Source of the DNA: Atriophallophorus winterbourni
Taxonomy: Eukaryota; Platyhelminthes; Trematoda; Plagiorchiida; Microphallidae
Direction of reading: 5' to 3'
Length of the DNA: 64,000 nt
NCBI GenBank assembly: GCA_013407085.1
Contig: JACCGJ010013785.1
Span: forward strand, 34,558 to 98,557
Under the pieces are notes generated by a model that had not been told where the DNA came from, did not search any database, and saw only the letters and a program-made list of their open reading frames with translations. The translations under genes and the position numbers were made by a program. Shown here piece by piece: positions 11,370 through 23,826 of the stretch. Each line of letters opens with the position of its first letter. Position 1 is the first letter of the stretch.

Positions 11370-12157
11370 ATAGTGATTTATCAAGAGCCGAAAACTCTTA
11401 TTCAATTATGGAAAGACACATGTTCGCTGTAGAGGCGAACCTTAAGCGGCTTGAAAACACGTTAGAGTCTTTCCAAACAATTGCGTGTCAGAAAACACTG
11501 AAACCAGTTCTAAACGCAGTCCCTAACCACATTAACCGCAAGTCTTACAGGGAAGCGCTAACTACTACGGAAACGCTGATTTCTACCGAAATCGACCAAG
11601 GTCCCTTCCAACAGCTCGGTACGACCGATGAGTCTGCGAATCTGACCTGCAGTCAAGTGAATGAAAGTTCTGAATTATCGAAGGATGTGCATAAGCTTAG
11701 ACCGAAGAGTTTGAACACTAAAACCCTCCCAAAGACAAACATTGATGATCTAACGGTAATTTGTAGTAATCTCGTTGAATCAACTTCGCCATCGCTAAAG
11801 CAACGCGAAGCAGATGACAGGAATCAATGGAATGACCTTTGCAGAAGCTTAGACATCACTGCCTCACCTGCGTCGCTGACGCGATTGTTTAGACCCCCGA
11901 ACTCACCTCGTGCGAACACACCCAGGTTACTGCGTGTAGTGCTCATGTCCGTCCAAGATGTAGAAAATATGTTGCTCGCCTCATCCCTCTTAGTTGTAAA
12001 CAAATCGACTGTGCGAATATTTCCAGACGTTCCTTGGGAAGAACGGCAAATTCGTCGTAATAATCCGGAACTAGCGACAGAGGCTACAAATCGCAGAGCT
12101 GTTATAGTTCATGGTGTACCCATTTCGAACGCAGTAGAATCCAGCAAACGATTGTAG
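11370..12157 (+). pseudogene. CR1-type LINE ORF1, C-terminal part
   Basis: The open frame begins inside the gypsy LTR end at 11345 and becomes LINE sequence after 11369. A stretch with coiled-coil character (MERHMFAVEANLKRLENTLESFQ) is followed by an RNA-binding-like tail (LLRVVLMSVQDVENMLLASSLL, RRAVIVHGVPIS) seen in ORF1 of CR1 LINEs. It ends at a TAG near 12155, after which related sequence continues in other frames to about 12560. Confidence 0.65.
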
Positions 12158-14349
12158 TGAATGGAGATTTTTACAAGAGATTCTAGGTTTAAAGGCTATA
12201 ATAACTACTCATGTTATGCGCCTTATACCAAAAAAAGAAACGCATCAGCCTCCTACTCTCAAAATATCGTTCCGCACAGATGAGATAAAGGATAGAATAC
12301 TCGAGGCGTGGTATCAATGTCGAAAATTTGCACCTCCTGAAATTCGTATTCGGGCTGTATACGACACGAAACGCACGAACACCATTGTTCCTGAAATGAC
12401 TTCGCTACCAAGTCAATCAAATGCACCTGAGACAAAAAACGTGGAGCAGCCGACCAATTCTGGGCCGGCTCTTCATCGTCAACAAAAATCAAATCTCTAT
12501 CATGCTGTTACACCAATGCTCAGAGCCTTCTGGGCAAGTTTACTGAACTGTATTCACGTGCGACCGTGGCGTCCTAAGATTTGATTGCAGTGACAGAAAC
12601 CTGGTTGTGTAATTCTATACACGATTCTGAACTTAAAATCCCTCATATGATGATTTACAGAAAAGATCGAGCAACAAAAGGTGGCCGTGTCCTCCTCTAC
12701 TTACATGAAAGCATCAACTGCACTATACTTCTCTCCCCCGAGTTAGATGTCCCAGATACGTTGTTTTGCTCTTTTGACTTACATGATAAACGTAAATGCC
12801 TCTTAGCATAGATTTATCGACCCCCTTCTTCATCATCTGCCGCTGACACTGTTCTTGCTAATGCAATACGTTTTGCATTGAAGCTCACATATTCACATTC
12901 GCTCCTGCTCGGTGATAATAATGTACCGACCGTTGCAACACAAATTACTGGTGACGATTCATTGAAAAGCTTTCTTCAAGATATAATGACTTGCACCCCT
13001 CTTTACAACCATGTGCAACAACCAACGCGATTTCGATCTGAACAAACCCCATCTAGCCTGGAACTCATACTTACAAACGAAGAACTCATGATAGAATCTG
13101 TTTCCTATACAGCTCCACTCGGATTGAGTGATCATGTTGTCATGACATTTGGTTATACTTATCAATACGAACCAGCGGGAAATACTCAACGAACTTATGC
13201 AACTGTGAACTATGACTTGCTTCGAGCTCTTGCTACTGCAAATCGATGGGATTTCCTTGAACTCAAATCAGCTAAGGAAATCTGGGAAACGTTTTACAGC
13301 CAACTTCGTATTATCATTGACTTATCATCGAAGGTGAAAATAATATCCAGCAAACAGCGTCCGAAAAAGCCTCTCAGAAGCAGTACTCGGAAATGGATGT
13401 GTAAGAGTGACAATGCCTGGTTTAAATACTTGGACGATCCTTCTGGGATAACTTGGTGCTACTACACGTTATTGCGAAATAAGTGTGTCTGCCTCATTCG
13501 AAAAGACAGAAAAGATTACCAAATCAGTCTTGTCGAAAAATTCATTATAAATCCCAAAGCATTGTATAGACACGTCAACGACCTCCGGAATGTTAAAATG
13601 GGAATACCGCCACTGGTCTCTGGTACTGGAATAGTGACGTCATTTAAAGATTGCGCTAACGTTTTCCGACAACAATTTGCATCAGTTATCTCACAAGTGT
13701 CGACCCATAGACAGCCCTTAAACTCTGACAGCTGCAGCCTGCCAATTCTTCAGGGGTGGAGTTTCCCCCAACGTTGTTCAAACAAAATTAATGACGATGA
13801 AGAGAACAGGCTCACCCGGTATAGACAATATACACGCAAACATTTTGCACAATCTATCTTCCGAGTTGGCACTACCGACATCTGACGTATTCACGATGAT
13901 GTTCGAGCAGAGCTTTGTACCAGAAACTGGGAAAACTGCCCTGATTAGTCCCATCTGCAAGGGTCGTAAAAGAAATGATCCTTTAAACTATCGCCCGATA
14001 GCGTTATTACCAGTGCTATCCAAAGTAATGGAGTCCATAATAGCTGATGCCTTACGGAATCACTTTGAGATTAATAATTTAATCTCCGAGGCACAGCATG
14101 GATTCAGGAAAAAACGATCCTGTCTGACAAACTTGCTATTAGCAAAAGAATCTTGGTCTGAGCTACTGGATGCCGGCCACTACGTGGACGTAATTTATAT
14201 CGATTTCTCAAAAGCCTTCGATCTTGTGAATCACGAAATACTTTCGTCGAAACTACTCACCTACGGAGTACAGGGTAAACTGCATGCATGGATTAAAGAA
14301 TGGTTGATATCTCGTGAGATGTACGTGAGAGTCAAAAACGAACTATCCT

Positions 14350-14351
<2 letters not shown>
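12158..14351 (+). pseudogene. CR1-type LINE endonuclease-RT, cut by ATCT array
   Basis: Pieces in successive frames code the endonuclease (AVTETWLC near 12585, GGRVLLYLHES, then TRFRSEQTPSSLELILTNEEL and GLSDHVVMTF) and the beginning of reverse transcriptase (GSPGIDNIHANIL, ALISPICKG, NYRPIALLPVLSK, AQHGFRKKRSC, VIYIDFSKAFDLVNHE). Stops and frameshifts separate the pieces, for example near 12581, 12811 and 13885. The frame runs straight into the ATCT array at 14351, so the FADD block and everything after it are missing. Confidence 0.8.
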
Positions 14352-14984
<633 letters not shown>

Positions 14985-15002
14985 TTACGCCTTTGAATTT
15001 TG

Positions 15003-15415
15003 AGACGTCGTCATGAAATCCAAGGAGCATGGAATGGACGTTCGAGTTTCCTAGTTTCTTAGCCGATCTGTGTTTTATTAGCAATTAGTTTTGCTGGTGT
15101 GGGAAAAATACAGTCTGCTTTTCGGTTGATTCCTATTCCCCATGAATCCAATGAGGATAGCAGACCGTGGAAAGACGACAAATAAACGACGAGGTGCTGT
15201 CCTGCTTGAGGAGATCGGAAGCCGTTCAATAAGAGCCGTATATCTGTGTCACAGTCGAAACAAGCCCCAGACGCTCAGCTACCAGGACATAGTTTAATAT
15301 AACATTGGACTGCTCAACGGGATTCCGGATCCGGATATTTCCTCGAACTTGACTACTAGAGGCTTTTCCATTATTGAATATAGACAGAAGTCAATGGAGT
15401 TATGAAATAAGAGTA
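15003..15415 (-). mobile_element. Decayed RTE LINE 5' UTR fragment
   Basis: The minus strand aligns to 22530-21940 of the right arm, that is the RTE 5' UTR and the first codons. Shared blocks include GACTTCTGTC/GGAAAAGCC-type stretches and the ATGAGGATAGCAGACCGTGG block near 15155-15175. Heavy divergence and deletions mark it as an old copy. Confidence 0.75.
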
Positions 15416-15729
15416 TTGCTATTCTAAATAATAATACGGTAATCAATTCCATGTATAGTTCACATTTCTGTGAAACCGAGTGTTTCCGGGCATGAGTTCT
15501 TGCATCATACATATATGTACATACAGATTCCGGAAGAAGGAAATACACAATATATAGTGTGTCTACATTTGCATCACATCCCCATACAAGATTTTCAAGA
15601 CAAACTAATTTAATTTCTGCCAAAGTTACGCGAATTTACTATTAGAAATAATGTTGACGCAAACGAGAGATGGGTTTTTTCTTATTTACTGTGCAAGTTG
15701 TATATGTCAAGCAAAGAATTAGTTCGAGA
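15416..15729. other. No recognised feature
   Basis: AT-rich sequence between the old RTE fragment and the 3' end of the right-arm LINE. I see no gene, repeat or motif I can support. Confidence 0.4.
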
Positions 15730-15790
15730 TGTTGTTGTTGGCCTCCATCGGTCGATGTCGACCATGGATGTACATCACATCGCATGAATT

Positions 15791-18700
15791 TCATGTTCTG
15801 CAACTTTTTGAATGACTAAACAGTCCGATTCGGGAGGAACAATCTCTCCCGCAGTGCTTGCAACGATAATCAGAACTCTGTTGTATTGCATCAGTTGCAC
15901 GCCGGCGGCGTGATCTGCGTTCAGTAGCCAGGAGCTGTATTTGCTCCTCCCCGGCTTGTAGTCGACGCTTTACACAATGCCTCCAAAGTGAGCGGTCAAG
16001 AGCAAGTTCTTCCCAGCTTGCGGGGTCAATGTCAAGAGCTTTCATATCTCTTTTGCAAACATCTTTGTACAGCAAGTGCGGTCTGCCCAATGGTCGACTT
16101 CCTAATTGCAACTCACCGTAGAGTAGATCTTTCGGAATACGACCATTTTCCATTCTATAGACATGACCAAGCCACCGCATGCGGCGCTGACGTAATAGGG
16201 TGAACATGCTCTGTAGACCAGCTTTTGAAAGCACTTCAGCGTTAGTCACTCTGTCCATCCACGATATGTTCAAGATACGACGGATGCTTCGTAGATGGAA
16301 AGCATTCAGCTTCCGTTCGTGTCTTGCGTGGGTGGCCCAGGATTCACCGCCGTATAGTAAAGCATTTAGTACGCATGTGCTTTATACCATCATCTTTGTC
16401 TTTACAGTCAGCTTGCGGTTACCCCAAACACGAGAGTTCAATCGAGACAAAATGACAGCTGCTCTGCCAATCCGCTTATCAATCTCCGTGTCTAGCGAGA
16501 GGTTGTCCTCAATGGTTGAACCAAGATATGTGAAATGATGTACTGGTTCGAGCTGACAGTTTCCAACAGTGATGATTGGCGGCGATACAGTCCCTTGACC
16601 AAGGACTTTGGTGTTGCTCATGCTGATTGTTAGACCAAAGTCTTTGCATGCCGACGAAAAACAGTCCATTAGCGACTGTAGGTTCTCTTGGGAGTGAGCA
16701 ATAAGGCTGCATCGTCGGCAAACAACAGGTCACGGATTATCACATCTCGTACTTTGGTTTGTGCTCTCAACCGGTTCAGGTTGAAAAGCTTGCCATCACT
16801 TCGCGTGCGTATGTAAATGCCTTCTGTTCTCATCTTAAAAGCGTGCTTCAGAAGCAGAGCAAAGAAAATGCCGAACAGCGTGGGAGCAAGAACACACCCT
16901 TGTTTGACGCCTCGGCGAATTTCAAATGCTTCTGAACTGCAACCGTTAAAATGGACTGAGCCTTTCATGCCTGAGTGGAACGAAATAACGAGTCTCAGCA
17001 GCCTTGGGGGGCAGCCTATCAGATCGAGCATTTTGAAGAGACCCTCCCTGCTGACGTAGTCGAATGCCTTAGTTAAATCAATAAAAACAGCGTATAATGG
17101 CATACGCTGTTCCCGACACTTTTCTTGAAGTTGTCTCAGGGAGAAGATCATGTCAACGGTTGATCTTCCCTTGCGGAAGCCACATTGAGATTCGGAGTAA
17201 ATTCTATCAGCTAAAACTTGCAGCCGGATCTGTAAGACTTTAGCAAACAATTTGCCTACAACATTCAGAAGGGAGATTCCTCTGTAATTGTTGCAGTCGC
17301 CTCTATCACCCTTATTCTTAAATAGCGTGATGATCTTTGTGTCTCGCATCTCTTGTGGGACACCCCCCTCCTGCCAGCACTGAAGAAGCAAATGGTGAAG
17401 AGGCTGTAATAATGCTGCTCTACCGCATTTGATGAGCTCAGGTGGAATTCCGTCGTCACCAGGGGCCTTCCCATTCGCTAAGCGGTCGATTGCCTTATTG
17501 AGCTCATCAAGTGTAGGAGGGGTATCTAGATATTCAATGGTCGGCAACCGTTCGACATTTTCAAGTGCATGCGGTAGAACCGTACTGTCCCTAGAGTAGA
17601 GGGAGGAGAAGTGCTCTACCCATCTTTCCATCTGTTGAGTTTTGTCGACAATCGGCTTACCAGATAAAGACTTAATGGGAGCCGTTTTAAGTTTGTTTGG
17701 GCCAATGGCTCTCTTGATCCCATCATACATACCGTGAAAATTGCCGGTATCCGCAGCTTTTTGGATATTGAGGCTAACTTCAGTCCAATAGTCGTTTGCA
17801 CAACGCCTTGCAGTCTGTTGGACCTTATTTCTAGCTGCTCTTAGAAGACGTAAGTTTTCATCTGTTGGCATACCTTTGAACCTCAAGAATGCTGAGCGCT
17901 TCTCATCCAGCACAGCAGTCATCTCAGAAGCGTTTGCTTCGAACCAGTCGCTCGTTCGAGCTTTCTTCGGACCGAAAGTGGAAAGTGCGACTCGGCATAT
18001 GCAGCTTTTTATCAATTCCCAGTTTTCTGAAGCAGATTCAAGTGGGGTTGTCTTGTTGAACTCGTCCGTGAAGGCTTTTGCGAATCTCGCAGTTAGATTA
18101 GGTTCGCACATGCGAGTGACGTCTATCCTAGGCTTAGCAGACAATTTGGTGCGGTAAAATCTCGTGTGGGGGAGCTTCAGTTTTGCACAGACCAGTGAAC
18201 GATCAGTGTCGCAGTCTGCGCTTTGATATGATCTGGTGAGGAGCACGCTTCCTATATTAGTACGCTTAACAAGAATAAGATCAAGCTGATGCCAATGCTT
18301 AGAGCGAGGATGCTTCCAAGAGACTTTAAGCTGTGGTTTTGTTTGAAAGAAAGTGTTACTGACACAAAGATTGAACTGTGTGCACAATTCTAAAAGGCGT
18401 TGCCCATTTTAATTGGTTTTACCTACACCGAACCTTCCGAGACAGTTTTGCCAAGACTCGTAATCTGCACCAACTCTGGCATTGAAATCACCCAATACGA
18501 CTACACAGTTTTTTGTGGCACGTTTTTCAGGACGGCTGTGAGGTTATGATAAAAAGCGTCTTTTTCAGCAGGCGTCGCAGAGAGCGTCGGTGCATAAACG
18601 TTGACCAACGTAATGGTACCAGTAATGCACCTCAGATTTAAAGTCCAAATCCGTTCGCTCCCGCTGCTGCTCGGTTCTGTTGCTTTCAATATGTCGTTTC

Positions 18701-18894
18701 GCACGGCAAACCCAACTCCATGCAGTCGAGGCTCATCGGAACATCTTCCTTTCCAAAAGAATGTGTAATCACTTTCTGTTAGCTTACCAGTGTCTGGCAA
18801 GCGCGTCTCTTGTAGGGCAGCCACGTCGACATTCAGCCTCTTTAGCTCGTTGTTAATCACGGCGGACTTTCTAACGACTCTGACATCCTGGAAG
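15791..18894 (-). pseudogene. RTE endonuclease-reverse transcriptase, right copy
   Basis: It carries the same endonuclease and RT motifs as the left copy, plus the C-terminal region with the cysteine-histidine finger ending at 15791. It shares the TAA (18409-18411) and the TDR variant of the endonuclease active-site motif with the left arm. It lacks the left arm's frameshift near 5879: the frame 16669-18387 is continuous from QFNLCVSN to FADDAA. It has its own one-base deletion right after the FADDAA codons (about 16704), which shifts the frame. The continuation is at 16273-16669. Confidence 0.88.
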
Positions 18895-18899
18895 CATGG

Positions 18900-19207
18900 T
18901 GTAATGGAATTGAATTGAAATGCGAAACCCAACAGAAATCGAATTGAGTAGTCACGGCACGGCAAACAGAATGTAATGTGTTTAACGGGTGAGTTGATTA
19001 TGTAACAAAATCGTATTCAATAGATGAATATTGTTCACTGAGTTATCGAACGGAAAATCGGCGGAATGCGAGTGATAACGATAACAAGAAATCGATAAAT
19101 CTATATGGCATTATCGGCAATCGAAACTTGACATCCTGTTGGAGGAGAGTTCAGCCAACCAGCTCAGCTTGCATCGTGGTGGGTAGGATTTGCGGAACCA
19201 CACCACA
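18900..19207 (-). repeat. 3' LTR of RT-less element (right)
   Basis: The 308-bp LTR on the minus strand begins TGTGGTGTGG at 19207 and ends TTACA at 18900. It is preceded by the purine-rich tract at 19208-19220. Confidence 0.92.
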
Positions 19208-21607
19208 ACTTTCCCCCCTCGAAATTGTTGCGTTGTTCCGATTCGCCAACCTCGCAGACCTTCTAAGAGCAGTTGACTCCTGAGGTTTCACACTTGGTTC
19301 TGGTTGATGCGTTGATTCCTGATTGATGTTTTCCTCTACTGACCTTTTGAATTGTACTTGACTTTTGTGACGTTGGTGCACACTTGCATCCTTTAGGTCA
19401 GTGATCTCAATCATTGAATTTCCGATCTGTCGCGTGACGATGCCATGAGCGGGTCTCAAGTCGTTTCCTCTGAAATAAGTCACATCACTCGAATCCATTC
19501 GGTGTAGGGAAGTTCGGAGTGTCCTGGATTTGAACAACTTGGCTGGGCTCTCTCTGGTCGTGCAATGGACGGCATTACGGTATTGCAGTAGAAAGTTATC
19601 AATGAATACGTCCAAGGCTTGGAAGCTCTCAGGATTGGCTGAGTGAATAGCACTCTTGATCGTTTTCACAAGATTCTCTGCAGCGCCATTGGAACATGGA
19701 TGCCGCGGAGCAGTTCGTAAGTGTCGGCACCCGATGCTATCCAGCCATTCCTTCATTTCATTGGAACAGAATTGGGCACCATTGTCAGTGATAAGTACTT
19801 GTGGGATCCCTTCACGGCTGAAACACTTCCTTAGAGCTTGCATTGTGAACGCCGTCGTTGCTGTGGTTGTCAGAAAGACTTCTGGCCACTTGGAATACGA
19901 GTCGGTGATCACAAGTGCGAAGTACTTTCCCAAAAACGGTCCACAATAATCTGCATGGATTCGTTGCCAGGGAAGGTAACTGTCGGACCATGGTGTCCAG
20001 TCCCTTGGGCGTGAATTGATTTTGTGCAGGCAAGCCTCGCAGTTCATAGCTGTACTCCTGATGTCGGCATCAATTTCTGGCCACAAGACCTCTTGCCGTC
20101 CCAACGATTTCATTTTTTCAATGCCCATATGGCCCTTATGTAGATCGTCCAAGACAGGCTTCCTCAACGGTGGCGGGATGAGCAATCGATCTCCTCGACA
20201 AATCACACCGTCCGGTTGTACCAGTAGCTCATCACGGATCTGGTAAAGACGTAGGTATTTCTTCCGTACATCTGGAAGCCAACCGTTCCGTATGGCTGAC
20301 ATGACTGTTGAATAGTACTTCTTCGTGAACGTTCGTAGTTGCTCACGGGAAATGGCACATGATTGGGAGATGAGACAGCATGCTTCCGCTGGAGAAAGTT
20401 TTGCGTGCCTGGACAGGAAGTCGGCCTGAATTTTTTCTCCTGAATTCTCAACGGGCACAACATTCAGTGATACAGGATGCTTGAGGGCTCGCAGGGCTTT
20501 CAGACCGAGGATTGCTGGACTGCTTTTAGAAACCAAGAATCGGACTGCAATTGAAATCTCCTTGTCTTGTTTTACAAATAAGGTGGTTTCACCTGTCAGT
20601 GGCAAATTGTGTCCGGTAACGCCACGAAGTTTAACGTTGGTCGGTCGCACATGCGCCTCTGGGGCCACCCGGTTCAAGATTTCGGCGGGAATGACTGATT
20701 CACTGCTACCGGTATCGACGATGAATTCAGCAGTTTCACTTGAATCGAACTGCAAGGATTTGTAGATGAATTGTTGTGCTGGACTCTTCAGTTGCAGAAC
20801 ATAAGGTGAACCGTCATCCTCCTGATTGACCACTGGATTCTGTTGGGTCAGGTTGCATTGTTTACTCCGACAAACCTTCTTTATATGTCCGCTCTTACCG
20901 CATCCATGGCACACTGCATTGCGGAATCGACAAGTTGACCGCAAGTGGAGATCACCACACGACATGCACTTATTTATCGGCTTTACGGTCTTGTCTCGGG
21001 CTTGGTTTTCACTTGTCTTGTTGGCATGGTGCCGGTGTCTTGGCTGATTGGATCTGAGTGAACTTTTCTGAAAGAACACGGCACCTTGTTCGGTTGTCGC
21101 AGCAGTCACATCATCTCGCTGCTCGCAGATTTCACGGGCTTCGGCGTAGGTCAGGTCAGGTTTCATCAGCATTTTTCTTTGTAGGTCAACATTGTTAATA
21201 CCAGCAATGAGACGATCCCTCAAATTGTCTTCTAATAGATCACCGAATTCACATTTAGCAGCCTGTTTCTGTAGAATAAGGATGAACTCACGGCAGCTTG
21301 TATTGGGATTTCGGACCAGTGTGTTGAATTTTGCCCGTTCGGTAGCTTTGAAATTCACCGGCATGACATGCTTCAGTAAGAGTGTCTTCAAATCTTGGAA
21401 CGGCAGTGATGCAGGAGCCTTTGGATAGGATAGGTTCTTAAGTAACGAATATAATTCACGTCCCCCGTAGGTCAAGAAAAATGTTGACTTATTCTCCGGC
21501 TTGACGTCCTTCCGAATGCTGCTCCACAGCTCGAATCGTTCCACCCACTCTTCAATTTCTCCAGGATTAGAATGAAGATTTAATGGTTCAAGAGTCGGTT
21601 GATCCAT
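19151..21607 (-). CDS. Intact Gag-protease-integrase fusion ORF lacking RT
   Basis: An uninterrupted frame of 818 codons from MDQPTLEP; an open in-frame Met 25 codons upstream lies in the LTR and is less likely to be used. Gag spans about residues 1-210. Two zinc knuckles lie at 214-226 and 233-246. The retropepsin DTGSS motif is at 298-302. At about 388-400 the protease region passes straight into QADFLSR, the end of RNase H. The integrase follows: zinc-binding H490, H493, C523, C526, and catalytic D553, D608, E644 (35 residues between the last two). A basic tail ends inside the 3' LTR. Full elements of this type carry some 500 residues of RT-RNase H at the missing point. Every catalytic residue I can check in protease and integrase is kept. 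Confidence 0.9.
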   Translation of the reverse strand: MDQPTLEPLNLHSNPGEIEEWVERFELWSSIRKDVKPENKSTFFLTYGGRELYSLLKNLSYPKAPASLPFQDLKTLLLKHVMPVNFKATERAKFNTLVRNPNTSCREFILILQKQAAKCEFGDLLEDNLRDRLIAGINNVDLQRKMLMKPDLTYAEAREICEQRDDVTAATTEQGAVFFQKSSLRSNQPRHRHHANKTSENQARDKTVKPINKCMSCGDLHLRSTCRFRNAVCHGCGKSGHIKKVCRSKQCNLTQQNPVVNQEDDGSPYVLQLKSPAQQFIYKSLQFDSSETAEFIVDTGSSESVIPAEILNRVAPEAHVRPTNVKLRGVTGHNLPLTGETTLFVKQDKEISIAVRFLVSKSSPAILGLKALRALKHPVSLNVVPVENSGEKIQADFLSRHAKLSPAEACCLISQSCAISREQLRTFTKKYYSTVMSAIRNGWLPDVRKKYLRLYQIRDELLVQPDGVICRGDRLLIPPPLRKPVLDDLHKGHMGIEKMKSLGRQEVLWPEIDADIRSTAMNCEACLHKINSRPRDWTPWSDSYLPWQRIHADYCGPFLGKYFALVITDSYSKWPEVFLTTTATTAFTMQALRKCFSREGIPQVLITDNGAQFCSNEMKEWLDSIGCRHLRTAPRHPCSNGAAENLVKTIKSAIHSANPESFQALDVFIDNFLLQYRNAVHCTTRESPAKLFKSRTLRTSLHRMDSSDVTYFRGNDLRPAHGIVTRQIGNSMIEITDLKDASVHQRHKSQVQFKRSVEENINQESTHQPEPSVKPQESTALRRSARLANRNNATISRGESCGVVPQILPTTMQAELVG

Positions 21608-21626
21608 CCTGCTCGCGACGCCAAAT

Positions 21627-21934
21627 TGTAATGGAATTGAATTGAAATGCGAAACCCAACAGAAATCGAATTGAGTAGTCACGGCACGGCAAACAGAATG
21701 TAATGTGTTTAACGGGTGAGTTGATTATGTAACAAAATCGTATTCAATAGATGAATATTGTTCACTGATTTATCGAACGGAAAATCGGCAGAATGCGAGT
21801 GATAACGATAACAAGAAATCGATAAATCTATATGGCATTATCGGCAATCGAAACTTGACATCCTGTTGGAGGAGAGTTCAGCCAACCAGCTCAGCGTGCT
21901 TCGTGGTGGGTAGGATTTGCGGAGCCACACCACA
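21627..21934 (-). repeat. 5' LTR of RT-less element (right)
   Basis: The 308-bp LTR matches 923-1230 and is bounded by the CCATG duplication (CATGG on the plus strand, 21935-21939). Confidence 0.92.
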
Positions 21935-23109
21935 CATGGACCGGACGTTCCAGGTTCCGAGTTTCAGAACTGACATTTGTTGTTTGGTATTTCGATTCGC
22001 TGGTGCGGAAAATTACAGTCTGCTTGTCGGTTGATTCCTAATCCCCATGCACCCAATGAGGATAGCAGACCGTGGCGAGACGGCACCTTATTGACTGGGG
22101 GCTGCCCAGCTTGAGGCGGGCGGTAGCCGTCCAATGAGACCCGGAAGTCTCTCCCACCGCCGAAAGCAGCCCCAGGCGCCTAGCTCTACGCCAGTCGAGC
22201 CATAGCTTTTAACCGGTATTTGCTGCTTCCCGTGTTATTTTCCGTAGAAGCGGAATGGAGTGTCCCTCCATTGGTGCGTTCTGATGTACGCCAGGGCAGA
22301 TCAATATGGATAACTAGCTGTTGCCCATGCAGCAAGTGCTCCCTCTCCACGGCACCACTGGAACCAAAGGAACAGCTAGGCTGATACGTTTGGACAACGA
22401 TGCCGTCACAGGAGCTGGCAGGACGAAGTTGGATAAACTTCGGACTGCCTAACGGGACTCCGGCTCCGGATTTTTCCTCGAGGTTGACTCCTGAAGCCTT
22501 TTCCATGAATGGATGTAGCCACAAGGCAGTGGAGGTTTGAGATAAGGGTTTTCCTTCCCCTAGCTGGACCGCCTTCATTGACTAACGAGCTCCACCTGCC
22601 CGAAGCATGCTGGTTTTGAGGCGCCAGTCAGCCGCCTTCGCCCTTTCTCCTGTCAGTAGAAGCAGTTCCGCCGGGTCACACAGGACCACGCGTGCAGGCC
22701 AGGAGCTGGACTGGGTTGTCAGAGGCTATATGAGACGCAGGCCATTGGAGCATTTTTGAAATTGGGAGCTTATCCCCAAAACCGCCCCGGCCGTGACAAA
22801 CTTGGAACGAGATATTGAACAAAATAAATGGAAGAATTTAGTTTGTATGAATCAAGTCTAATCTTTTTGACGAGAATAGAAGATATCGCTATCTGATTTT
22901 ATATATAATTCACACTGATAGCATGCTGATGACAGCGCATAAACGAATAACCCTTATAGCTGGGAACATCATTAATTTGAGAGTCCCGAATAACAAAATT
23001 CAAAATTTATACTACTTAATAGTGAGCAATTTTGAAGAATTTAAGCATTGTTTATTTATACAATTCTCGCTCGAAAATCGTGAAATATTTTAATAATAAG
23101 CGGGATCAG

Positions 23110-23265
23110 CAAAGTTAAACTTGTATGCCACTGTTATATAGGGTTCTTACAAAGAACCACGATGTTCAAACACTGAATCACAAAGCAATCGAGGCTTGAC
23201 CAAGAATCACTTTATGATTCAGTGTAAGAACCCATATATAACAGTGACATACAAGTTTAACTTTG
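23110..23265. repeat. Long inverted repeat (hairpin) inside repeat A, copy 1
   Basis: The outer arms CAAAGTTAAACTTGTATG... and ...ACAAGTTTAACTTTG are complementary almost throughout, around a short centre (CGAGGCTTGACCAAG). This copy has lost about 20 bp from its right arm compared with 35905-36080 and 41717-41892. Confidence 0.9.
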
Positions 23266-23316
23266 TTTACCGCTTTTCCACTGTTTCAAGTCTCACTAAA
23301 ACTGATCTTACTGTAT

Positions 23317-23354
23317 CCACCTGACGATGGCAAACAGCCTGAAACCGTTAGTGG
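23317..23354 (+). ncRNA. Hammerhead ribozyme-like motif, repeat A copy 1a
   Basis: The order fits a type I hammerhead. Stem I is CCAC (23317-23320), then CTGACGA (CUGANGA core), stem II GGC/GCC with loop AAACA and an apical U-U next to the core, GAAA, a short stem III ACC-GTT, cleavage-site A (23350) and GTGG pairing back to CCAC. One base in stem III (T for G) is a mismatch here, so this copy may be weak or inactive. No activity is demonstrated. Confidence 0.6.
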
Positions 23355-23826
23355 TGTTTATTGGATGGGGATGAGAGCAACACATTACTTTGGTTAAGCG
23401 GGATCAGCATTTAAATTTTTAAATTTTTCTTTATTTCAAAATCTTCGCTTAAAGTCTTGGAATTAAATTTAGATTTTACACCGCTTAGTTTATTACACGT
23501 GTATCGAAACTTTGGGCGAAATACAGATAAATCCAGATATTTTTGAAAGTCAATTACTCAAACTGACTGTAAGAAAAAAGCCAAATGGCGGACGTCATCA
23601 CACCGGATGTCCTCAGGTTAGGTCATTGTCAGATTTGCGATAACCAAAAAATATATATTGGTCGTTTATAAGCCCCTAGATGGCTTGACCAAGAATCACT
23701 TTGTGATTCTGTATTGGAACATCGTGGTTCTTTCTAAGAACCCTATTTAACAGTGGCATACCTGTATACATTTTGTGTGCCACTATACCAATGTTTTAAG
23801 TCTCACTGAACCTGATTTTACTCTCT

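Larger units (their letters stand above)
18900..21934 (-). mobile_element. RT-less LTR retrotransposon (gag-pro-int), right copy
   Basis: The same element and insertion site as 923-3956, on the minus strand. It has LTRs at 21627-21934 and 18900-19207, target duplications at 21935-21939 and 18895-18899, and the primer-binding site just inside 21626. Reverse transcriptase and most of RNase H are missing here too, with the identical internal junction, so the deletion predates the duplication of the arms. Confidence 0.92.
15730..22857 (-). mobile_element. RTE-type LINE, right copy with 3' end
   Basis: This is the more complete copy of the LINE, running on the minus strand from its 5' UTR (about 22847-21977) to a 3' end rich in CAA units near 15730-15746. 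The ORF begins at 21976, is split after 14 codons by the LTR element at 18900-21934, and resumes at 18894. Its 5' end abuts repeat A, and the same LINE-repeat A junction is present at about 35647. Its C-terminus, lost in the left arm, carries a CCHC-type finger (CKHCGRDC...HSKSC). Confidence 0.85.
16194..22857. repeat. Right arm of 6.66-kb inverted duplication
   Basis: Reverse complement of 1-6665. The inner edge lies within the word AATAGGG (16194-16200), where the left arm stops matching. The spacer between the arms is about 9.5 kb. Confidence 0.95.

Noticed and set aside
15294..15623. 109-codon minus-strand frame
   Set aside because: Its C-terminal part is translated old RTE 5' UTR sequence; the rest is unsupported.
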